64,000 nt of DNA from Achromobacter mucicolens (lineage in GTDB: Bacteria > Pseudomonadota > Gammaproteobacteria > Burkholderiales > Burkholderiaceae_B), in NCBI RefSeq assembly GCF_902859725.1, contig NZ_CADIJP010000002.1, positions 331,823-395,822 of the forward strand, read 5' to 3'. The stretch's first letter is position 1; every line of letters starts with the position of its first letter. The notes under the pieces were generated by a model. That model saw only the letters and a program-made list of their open reading frames with translations. It made no database searches and was not told the origin of the DNA. This document shows positions 57,937-64,000 of this stretch, piece by piece. The position numbers were made by a program, and so were the translations under genes.

Positions 57937-58485
57937 ATGCAGTCGACGAAGAAGAAAATGCTGACGCGCCTTGCCGGCCTTGCCCTGGCAGGCGTTGCCA
58001 CCTTTGCCAGCGCCCAGTCGTCCGAGGGCACGCAGGGCGGCGTCAGCCTGCACTACGGCATCGGCGATCACTACAAGCGCCTGACCCTGAACTACGAAAC
58101 TGCCTCGCTCTGGACCTATCAATTCGGCGGCAACTGGGGCCGGCTGGACCTGACGCCGGAATTCGGCGCCTCGTACTGGCAGGCCGACGGTTCGCGTTCG
58201 CCCGGCCATGTGTGGCAGTTCAGCGCCATCCCGATGTTCCGCTGGTGGACCGGCGAACGCTTCTACATCGAAGCGGGTATCGGCGCCACGCTGTTCTCCA
58301 GCACGCGCTTCGCCGACGAAAACATCAGCACGGCCTTCCAGTTCGGCGACCACGTCGGCGTTGGCTTCCTGCTCACGCCGAACAACCGCATCGGCGTGCG
58401 CTACTCGCACTTCTCGAATGCCAGCATCAAGCGCCCGAACCCGGGCCTGGACGTGGTGCAACTCACCTACACGTACCAGTTCTGA
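57937..58485 (+). CDS. pagL: PagL-like lipid A 3-O-deacylase
   Basis: This 182-residue outer-membrane beta-barrel hydrolase removes the 3-linked acyl chain of lipid A. The signal peptide ends SAQ|SS near residue 27. The active site segment RYSHFSNASIKRPN contains His158 and Ser160. The third triad residue of Pseudomonas PagL, a Glu 14 residues after the His, is Asp172 here. The C-terminus is aromatic (TYTYQF), as expected for a barrel. I start at ATG 57937 with GGAG upstream. Confidence 0.88.
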   Translation: MQSTKKKMLTRLAGLALAGVATFASAQSSEGTQGGVSLHYGIGDHYKRLTLNYETASLWTYQFGGNWGRLDLTPEFGASYWQADGSRSPGHVWQFSAIPMFRWWTGERFYIEAGIGATLFSSTRFADENISTAFQFGDHVGVGFLLTPNNRIGVRYSHFSNASIKRPNPGLDVVQLTYTYQF

Positions 58486-58787
58486 TCGCATCGTGACGTC
58501 CTGAGCGTTCCCGCCTGCCGGACGTCCCCGGCGCAGATCTTGAAAACCACCCGTTCACGGGTGGTTTTTTTTGTGCGTCGCCTGGGTCATGGTCATCCCG
58601 GGGGCACCGCTAAAACCAAAAAAAAATTATCGTTTGACTGCGTGTCCACGTACTTGTTGGTGTTGAGTGCAATGGCCAGAATGCCCTGGCAACACCCAAA
58701 ACCACAACGAGCCGTCGTGGGACGCTTCGATCCGCCGCTGCAGGCGTGATCGCGGCCAGGCCCGGCAGGCGGCACACGGAGACGCAG
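58486..58787 (+). other. 302-bp gap between pagL and the Bug receptor gene
   Basis: It holds the pagL terminator, an A-rich patch (58610-58630) and a nested inverted repeat (58659-58696). That repeat pairs GGTGTTG...CCAG with CTGGCAACACC with a nine-base bulge on one side. No gene is visible. Confidence 0.5.
58543..58572 (+). terminator. Terminator after pagL
   Basis: AAAACCACCCG pairs with CGGGTGGTTTT and is followed by four more Ts. Confidence 0.9.
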
Positions 58788-59795
58788 ATGAAATACCCCT
58801 GTATGAAGGCGCGCCGCTTGGCGCGCATCGCCGGCGCCGCCGGTCTCGTCCTTTCGCTGGCGTCCGCCCCGGGCGCCGTGCTGGCCGACGAATTTCCCGC
58901 CAAGCCCCTGCGCATGGTCGTCGGCTTCGCGCCGGGCGGCGGCGCGGATATCGTGGCGCGGCTGGTGGGCGCCAAGATGGCCGACAGCCTGGGGCAGCAG
59001 GTGGTGGTGGAAAACCGCGCCGGCGCCACGGGCACGATCGCGGCCGACAACGTGGCCCGCTCGCCCGCCGATGGCTACTCGCTGTTCCTGGGATCGCAAT
59101 CCACCATGGTCGTGGCGCCGTCCCTGTTCCCCACGCTGCCGTTCAAACCCGAGACTGATTTCGAGCCGGTATCGCAGATCGTGACGATGCCCCTCATCCT
59201 CGTGGTCAACCCCGCGATGATCGATGTGAAAAGCGTCGGCGAGCTGACCGAGCACATCCGCAAGGCGGGCAACGGCGCGCTCAGTTATGCGTCCTCCGGC
59301 CAGGGCGGCCCGCAACACATCGCTGGCGAGTTGTACGCGCACCGGGTCGGCACCAAGGTCACGCACGTGCCCTACAAGGGCGAATCGGCGGCGATCGCCG
59401 ACGTGCTGGGCGGACACGTGCCCTACATGTTTGCGAACCTGCCGGTGGCGCTGCCGCACATCGCCTCGGGCAAAGTGCGTCCGCTGGCGATCACCAGCCT
59501 GAAGCGCGATCCGAAGGCGCCGCAGATTCCCACGTTGGCCGAATCGGGCTTCAAGGACTTCGAGGTGTCGACCTGGTACGGCGTGTTTGCGCCGGCCAAG
59601 ACGCCCAAGCCGGTGATCGAGAAGCTGTCCAATTCCATCCGCACCGCGCTGGCGCAACAGGACATGCAGGCCAAGCTGAGCGAGCAGGGGTTCACGGTGG
59701 TGGGCAGCGATTCGGCGGCCTTCAGCCAATTCGTGGGGGCCGAACTGCCGCGCTGGTCGGTGCTGATCCGCGACATCGGCATCAAGCCGGAATAA
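58788..59795 (+). CDS. Bug-family periplasmic receptor (tripartite tricarboxylate transporter type)
   Basis: This 335-residue periplasmic binding protein has an N-terminal signal peptide ending VLA near residue 34. FPAKPLRMVVGFAPGGGADIVARL and VENRAGATGTIAADNVARSPADGYSL are diagnostic of the large Bug family of Bordetella-like bacteria. Bug proteins bind carboxylates, amino acids or related small anions. No TctA/TctB membrane genes are nearby, so it is an orphan. Its neighbour suggests a sugar-acid-like ligand. I chose the ATG at 58788, with GGAG seven bases upstream. Confidence 0.92.
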   Translation: MKYPCMKARRLARIAGAAGLVLSLASAPGAVLADEFPAKPLRMVVGFAPGGGADIVARLVGAKMADSLGQQVVVENRAGATGTIAADNVARSPADGYSLFLGSQSTMVVAPSLFPTLPFKPETDFEPVSQIVTMPLILVVNPAMIDVKSVGELTEHIRKAGNGALSYASSGQGGPQHIAGELYAHRVGTKVTHVPYKGESAAIADVLGGHVPYMFANLPVALPHIASGKVRPLAITSLKRDPKAPQIPTLAESGFKDFEVSTWYGVFAPAKTPKPVIEKLSNSIRTALAQQDMQAKLSEQGFTVVGSDSAAFSQFVGAELPRWSVLIRDIGIKPE

Positions 59796-59882
59796 GGCGG
59801 TCACCACGCGTTGGCGCCCCTGGGCGGGCGTCAGCGGGAGCCGTTCACCGGCGGCTCCCATTCATTTACCCGAGACAATGAC

Positions 59883-61430
59883 ATGATCGACTTCACCGAA
59901 AAACGCGCCGCCGGCCCCGTCATCCGGCTGCATTCCGCAGACAACGTCGTGGTGGCGCGCGTGCCCATCGGCATCGGCGCTGCCGTGCCCTCCGAAAACC
60001 TTGTCAGCCGCAGCCAGGTGCCCGCCGGCCACAAGATCGCGGCGCGCGATCTGCGCGCGGGCGAGCCCATCCTGAAATACAACGTCTGCATCGGCTTTGC
60101 CGCCACCGACATCCCGGCGGGCACCTACGTGCATTCGCACAACATGGATTTCCAGGAATTCGACCGCGACTATGCGCACGCGCGGGACTACGCCCCGACG
60201 CAAATCCTGCCCGAATCGGAGCAGGCGCGATTCCAGGGCATCGTGCGCGCCAACGGGCAGGTGGGCACGCGCAACTACATCGGCATTCTTGCCACGGTGA
60301 ACTGTTCGGCCACGGTGGTGCATCGGATTGCGGCCGCTTTCACCCAGGATGTCATGGACGCCTATCCCAATGTGGACGGCGTGGTGGCGCTGAGTCACGG
60401 CATGGGCTGCGGCATGGAGATGTCTGGCGAGCCGATGGATCTCTTGCGGCGCACGATGGGCGGATACGCCTGTCATGCAAATTTTGCGGGCGTGCTGATC
60501 GTGGGCCTGGGGTGCGAACGCAATCAGCTCGATGCGCTGCTCAAGGACCAGGGCCTGGAGGCGGGCTCGCGGCTGCAGACCTTCATCATGCAGGAGACGG
60601 GCGGCACCCGCAAAACGATCGAGGCCGGCGTCGCTGCGGTAAAGGCGATGCTGCCGGTCGCAAACGACGTGCGGCGCGAGCCGGTGCCGGCGCGGCACCT
60701 GAAGATCGGCCTGCAATGCGGCGGATCGGATGGCTTTTCGTCGATCACCGCCAATCCGGCGCTGGGCGCGGCCATGGATATCCTGGTGCGGCATGGCGGC
60801 ACCGCCATTCTGTCGGAGACGCCGGAGATCTATGGCGTCGAGCATACGCTGACGTCACGGGCACGCAACCGCGAAGTCGGCGAGAAGCTGGTCCAGCGCA
60901 TCCGCTGGTGGAAGGAAGAGTATTCGCCGGGGCGCGACGTGCAGATCAATGGCAAGGTCAGCCCGGGCAATCAGATGGGGGGCCTGGCCAACATCTTTGA
61001 AAAATCGTTGGGCTCGTCGATGAAGGGCGGCACCACGGCGCTGATGGAGGTCTATCGTTACGCGGAACCCGTCCGGCAGCCGGGCATGGTGTTCATGGAC
61101 ACGCCGGGGTTCGATCCCGTGTCGGCAACGGGGCAGATCGCGGGCGGCGCCAACATCATCTGCTTTACGACCGGCCGCGGCTCGATGTTCGGCGCCAAGC
61201 CGGTGCCCTCGATCAAGCTGGCCACCAATACGCCGATGTTTGATCGGCTGACCGAAGACATGGACGTCAACTGCGGCGACATCCTGGACGGAACGGCAAC
61301 GCTGCAAGAGGTGGCGCAGCGGATCTTCGAGGAAATCCTGCGGGTGGCCTCCGGCGACCGCAGCAAGAGCGAGTTGCTGGGACTGGGGGACCACGAATTC
61401 GTGCCCTGGAATATCGGCGTGGTGAGCTGA
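59883..61430 (+). CDS. UxaA/GarD-family sugar-acid dehydratase
   Basis: This 515-residue protein has an N-terminal SAF domain (~15-90, with NVVVARVPIGIGAAVP) and the C-terminal UxaA domain (~115-510). HGMGCGMEMSG, GLGCERNQ, GLQCGGSDGFSSITANPALG and FTTGRGSMFGAKPVPSIKLATNT match altronate and galactarate dehydratases, which need a metal and remove water from sugar acids. Which acid is used cannot be told; galactarate and altronate are the main candidates. It lies 87 bp after the Bug gene on the same strand and is convergent with the DapA-family gene. Confidence 0.9.
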   Translation: MIDFTEKRAAGPVIRLHSADNVVVARVPIGIGAAVPSENLVSRSQVPAGHKIAARDLRAGEPILKYNVCIGFAATDIPAGTYVHSHNMDFQEFDRDYAHARDYAPTQILPESEQARFQGIVRANGQVGTRNYIGILATVNCSATVVHRIAAAFTQDVMDAYPNVDGVVALSHGMGCGMEMSGEPMDLLRRTMGGYACHANFAGVLIVGLGCERNQLDALLKDQGLEAGSRLQTFIMQETGGTRKTIEAGVAAVKAMLPVANDVRREPVPARHLKIGLQCGGSDGFSSITANPALGAAMDILVRHGGTAILSETPEIYGVEHTLTSRARNREVGEKLVQRIRWWKEEYSPGRDVQINGKVSPGNQMGGLANIFEKSLGSSMKGGTTALMEVYRYAEPVRQPGMVFMDTPGFDPVSATGQIAGGANIICFTTGRGSMFGAKPVPSIKLATNTPMFDRLTEDMDVNCGDILDGTATLQEVAQRIFEEILRVASGDRSKSELLGLGDHEFVPWNIGVVS

Positions 61431-61452
61431 CCGCCTCGAAAGACTGCAGCGT

Positions 61453-61485
61453 CGCGGACGGTCAGCGTATTGACCGTCCGCGTTT
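61453..61485. terminator. Terminator-like stem between convergent dehydratase and DapA-family genes
   Basis: A perfect 12-bp stem CGCGGACGGTCA/TGACCGTCCGCG has a six-base loop and is followed by TTT. Confidence 0.65.
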
Positions 61486-61514
61486 GGGTCCGTCCGCGTG
61501 TGGACCGTCCACGT
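61471..61514. repeat. Three degenerate tandem copies of GACCGTCCGCG
   Basis: The right arm of the stem is followed by two variants of itself (GTCCGTCCGCG, GACCGTCCACG) at a spacing of about 15-16 bases. Confidence 0.4.
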
Positions 61515-61527
61515 GGTGCAGAAGCGC

Positions 61528-62463
61528 TCAGGCGTCGGACAACTCGGCGGCGCCCGGCATCTCAAACCCGTTCGCCTCCAACGCGGCCTTCAACCCATCA
61601 GTCTGCGAGGCATTCAGTTCCACCAGCGGCGGCCTTACCGTGGCCCACGCCGCGTCGCCGGACTTCCAGGCGATGGCCGCCTTCATGGCGGGAATCATCG
61701 GAAACTGCTGGAACACATTGCGCGTGGCGTTCAGGCCCGCCTGGCGCTCGTCGGCATCAGCCTCTTGCCAGCGCTGCTGGAGCGCCACGATCGGACCAGG
61801 ATTGACGTTGCCCGTGGCCGTGATGCAGCCCACGCCGCCCGCGCGCAGGGTCTGCAGCAGGAATGCCTCGCTGCCCGCGTAGACCTGGAATCCGCGAGAC
61901 GAAAAGCGCTCGATCATGGCGGCGGTGTTGGCCCAATCGCCGCCGCTGTCCTTCACGCCGGCGACGATGCCGGGATAACGATCGAGCAGACGCTCGATGA
62001 GGGCCAGGCTCAGGGGCACCTGGCTCACGGGCGGGATGTGATAGAGATACATGCGCAGCTTGTCGTCGCCCACGCCCTCGATCAGCTCGGCGTAGTAGCG
62101 GAAAAGACCTTCGTCGCTGACCCCTTTGTAATAAAAGGGCGGCAGGACCAGCACACCCATGCTGCCGCTGCGCACGGCATGCTGCGTCAGCGAAATGGCA
62201 TCGGGCAGCGCGCAGGCGCCCGTGCCCGGCATCAGCGCCGACGGTTCCACCCCCGCTTCGAGCAGCGCGTCCAGCAGCGTGTGCTTTTCTTCCAGCGATA
62301 GCGAATTGGCCTCGGAGTTGGTGCCGAAGATGGCCAGTCCGACGGACTGTTCGCGCAGCCAGCGGCAGTGCTTCACGTAGCGCCCCAGTGCCGGGCGGTA
62401 GCGCTCGTCGAACGGCGTCAGGACAGGAGAAAAAACGCCGGGAATGCGGGCAGGGGTCGTCAT
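61528..62463 (-). CDS. Dihydrodipicolinate synthase (DapA)-family aldolase or dehydratase
   Basis: This 311-residue class I lyase of the N-acetylneuraminate lyase/DapA superfamily has Schiff-base Lys171 in GVKDSGGD, Tyr141 in YLYHIPP and the carboxylate-binding GTNSE at 47-51. Context beside a sugar-acid dehydratase suggests it acts on a 2-keto-3-deoxy-type acid and is not the lysine-pathway enzyme. That is inference. It starts at ATG 62463 and is divergent from the LysR gene. Confidence 0.88.
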   Translation of the reverse strand: MTTPARIPGVFSPVLTPFDERYRPALGRYVKHCRWLREQSVGLAIFGTNSEANSLSLEEKHTLLDALLEAGVEPSALMPGTGACALPDAISLTQHAVRSGSMGVLVLPPFYYKGVSDEGLFRYYAELIEGVGDDKLRMYLYHIPPVSQVPLSLALIERLLDRYPGIVAGVKDSGGDWANTAAMIERFSSRGFQVYAGSEAFLLQTLRAGGVGCITATGNVNPGPIVALQQRWQEADADERQAGLNATRNVFQQFPMIPAMKAAIAWKSGDAAWATVRPPLVELNASQTDGLKAALEANGFEMPGAAELSDA

Positions 62464-62587
62464 GTCTCTACTCGTTATTGGAAGGATGGAAAAAGCGCGC
62501 CGCGGTCGCGCGGCTGCGATTTCCGATTCTGGCATTGATCTGTGCTTCGAACATCTGCTGTTTAATGGCTTCAATCCATAAAATTGT

Positions 62588-62601
62588 TGTGGTTTGCCAC
62601 A
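62588..62601. promoter_or_regulatory. Candidate LysR-type operator between the DapA-family and lysR genes
   Basis: TGTGG-TTTG-CCACA is a perfect inverted repeat with the T...A ends of LysR boxes, 22 bp before the lysR GTG. It could serve autorepression and control of the divergent gene. Confidence 0.5.
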
Positions 62602-62622
62602 CGTCAAGAAAAGGGGGAGACC

Positions 62623-63519
62623 GTGGATACGCGCTATGTGCAGAGCTTTGTGTCGGTCATCGAGAGCGGCTCGCTTGCCGAGGCCGCGCGGCGGCTGGAC
62701 CTGACCCCCGCCGCCATCGCGGCGCGCGTGCGCACGCTGGAAGAAGAGCTGGGCGCCACGTTGATCAAGCGCGTGGGCCGCAGCGTCAAGGCGACCGAAG
62801 CCGGCCTGAAGGTGCTCGAGCGCGCCCGCAGCGTGCTGCGCGAGGTGCGCGACCTGCGGGCCAGCGCCGCGGACGACGCGCCGCTGGGCGAGCTGCGCCT
62901 GGGCGTCTCAGCGTCGGCCTTGACCGGCATCATGCCCATCGTGCTGGCCCGGCTGTACCGGCGCATGCCCAAGCTGGCGGTCTTCATGGAACCCGGCACT
63001 TCCAACCATCTGTACCACCGCGTCATCAATGCAGACCTGGATGCGGCGTTCATCGTAAAGCCGCAATTCAACCTGTCCAAGGGCTACGCCTGGAAGCAGG
63101 TGACCGAGGAGCCGTTGGTCGTGCTCGCCCCGCCCGACACGCCGGGCAACGACGCGCACGAGTTGATGCGCACGCAACCCTTCATTCGCTACGACCGCAA
63201 TGTCTGGGGCGGGCGGCTGGCCGACCAGTACCTGCGCCAGCATGGCATTGCGCCCCGCGAGCGGCTGGAGGTCGACGGCCTGATGGGCATTGCCTGCATG
63301 GTCTCGGAAGGGCTGGGCGTGTCGCTGGTGCCGGATTGGGCGCCGGATTGGCTCGACAGCCGCCGCGTAAAGCGTGTGCTGCTGCCCGGCCGAGCGCCGC
63401 TGCGCCGGATGGGCATCCTGTGGGCGCGTCACATGCCGCATTCGGCCCTGGCGGAAGCCTTTGTGGAGGAAGCGGGCCGCGCCCTTGATCCGCAGGCGCG
63501 CCATTCGGCAAGCGACTGA
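62623..63519 (+). CDS. LysR-family transcriptional regulator
   Basis: This 298-residue regulator has an N-terminal winged helix (FVSVIESGSLAEAARRLDLTPAAIAARVRTLEEELGATL-type, residues ~5-60) and a two-lobed effector domain (~90-295). The divergent position next to the DapA-family gene and the sugar-acid dehydratase predicts that it controls this small locus with a carboxylate effector. I chose the GTG at 62623 with AAGGGGGAG just upstream. A TTG at 62584 would include the operator. Confidence 0.92.
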   Translation: MDTRYVQSFVSVIESGSLAEAARRLDLTPAAIAARVRTLEEELGATLIKRVGRSVKATEAGLKVLERARSVLREVRDLRASAADDAPLGELRLGVSASALTGIMPIVLARLYRRMPKLAVFMEPGTSNHLYHRVINADLDAAFIVKPQFNLSKGYAWKQVTEEPLVVLAPPDTPGNDAHELMRTQPFIRYDRNVWGGRLADQYLRQHGIAPRERLEVDGLMGIACMVSEGLGVSLVPDWAPDWLDSRRVKRVLLPGRAPLRRMGILWARHMPHSALAEAFVEEAGRALDPQARHSASD

Positions 63520-63532
63520 CGCCGCCCGAGGC

Positions 63533-63573
63533 AAAAAAACACCCCGCAGACCGTTTCCGGTGTGCGGGGTGTT
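63533..63573 (-). terminator. Terminator of the last minus-strand gene
   Basis: AACACCCCGCA pairs with TGCGGGGTGTT. The A-run on its left is the T-run for minus-strand transcription. It may also stop lysR transcripts. Confidence 0.8.
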
Positions 63574-63617
63574 GTGCTTCTCAGGGCCAGGCCCTGGGGG
63601 CCTGGCGGTCTAGCGGC

Positions 63618-64000
63618 TTAGTGGCGCGTTTCGACCTGAACCAGCGGCTCGTTCGAGACGGGCGTCACGGGCTTGCGCTCGCGGCCCAGGCGAACCGGCG
63701 CATACGAGGCAGCAATGCGTTGCTGCGTCTGTGCGTGGCGTTCCGGATCGGTTTCCACCCACTTCAGGCCAGCGGCGTTGACCACGTCGTGCAAGGCCTG
63801 CGCCTTGGCGGCGGGGGCAGCGGCGGGCACCACGATGGGCTGCTGCGCGCTGGCCGGAGCCACCGGCGCGGGGGCCGGAGCGACGGGCGCGGGGATCGCC
63901 GGATTCAGGTCCGCCAGCTTGGTCAGCGTGCCGGCCACCGCGTCATAGATGTAGCGCGAGCCGGGCGTGCGGTCGTTGTAGGCGGCGACGATGAACTTGT
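63618..64000 (-). CDS. Unidentified protein, C-terminal part (5' end outside window)
   Basis: The frame is open to the window edge, giving the last ~127 residues. The upstream end (FIVAAYNDRTPGSRYIYD) resembles a beta-propeller blade of S9-type peptidases. A Pro/Ala/Val-rich tract follows ([16 protein letters not shown]). The end is a soluble tail with LKWVETDPERHAQTQQ. No peptidase catalytic domain follows, so if it is S9-related it lacks the hydrolase part or has a different order. I do not recognise the family. Confidence 0.7.
   Translation of the reverse strand, partial: KFIVAAYNDRTPGSRYIYDAVAGTLTKLADLNPAIPAPVAPAPAPVAPASAQQPIVVPAAAPAAKAQALHDVVNAAGLKWVETDPERHAQTQQRIAASYAPVRLGRERKPVTPVSNEPLVQVETRH

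Overview
The window is a high-GC, gene-dense piece of a betaproteobacterial chromosome from the Alcaligenaceae, most likely Achromobacter or a close Bordetella relative. The grounds are a Par27-type parvulin, an OmpR/RisA-type two-component pair next to ahpC-ahpD, a fused TsaB-RimI gene, orphan Bug-type solute receptors, a fused LivM-LivG protein and a Bordetella-like PagL. No rRNA, tRNA, insertion sequence, prophage or CRISPR array was seen. Coding density is uniform, and nothing looks like a recently acquired island. Genus assignment is inference from protein resemblance recalled from memory.

Layout. 1-1.1 kb: 3' end of a TonB-dependent receptor. 1.2-6.8 kb: serB and mfd on the minus strand, divergent from ispD-ispF (isoprenoid synthesis). 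7-9.1 kb: a large exported protein joining a putative metallopeptidase to a rhodanese fold without its cysteine. 9.2-12.6 kb: the peroxide-reducing pair ahpC-ahpD and an OmpR/EnvZ-type (RisA/RisS-like) system. 12.7-15 kb: tsaB-rimI fusion and a family 4 uracil-DNA glycosylase. 15-23.4 kb: lplT, then the chromosome and division operon smc-zipA-ligA. 23.6-25.6 kb: minus-strand operon msrB-yciB-bolA-par27, divergent from bioMNY (biotin uptake, 25.7-27.6 kb).

27.8-42 kb is dominated by two complete branched-chain-type (Liv) ABC importers. One is on the plus strand (receptor, LivH, LivM-LivG fusion, LivF). The other is on the minus strand with separate livG, livF, livK, livH and livM. Between them lie a phosphocholine-type phospholipase C, a class IV aminotransferase and an orphan glycine-betaine-type receptor. 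42-49.5 kb holds nth-rsxB, a PHB depolymerase, fdxA-fpr, pncB, a RidA protein, a flavodoxin-like protein and mtfA. 49.5-57.7 kb holds relA, an MFS symporter, argE and trpB-trpA-accD. 57.9-63.5 kb holds a PagL-like lipid A deacylase and a small sugar-acid-type locus: Bug receptor, UxaA/GarD dehydratase, DapA-family aldolase and LysR regulator. The last 0.4 kb is the 3' end of an unidentified gene.

Most genes are well-known housekeeping or transport functions. The items most worth a second look are: the metallopeptidase-pseudorhodanese fusion; a 29-bp divergent promoter that may give near-leaderless mfd and ispD transcripts; an inverted repeat over the -10 box of the biotin operon; a perfect 20-bp palindrome ahead of the second liv operon; a Lys-to-Arg change in one LivF Walker A motif; a hairpin that would hide the ribosome-binding site of the betaine receptor; and a small palindromic intergenic repeat family. 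I did not find a clearly new multi-gene system.
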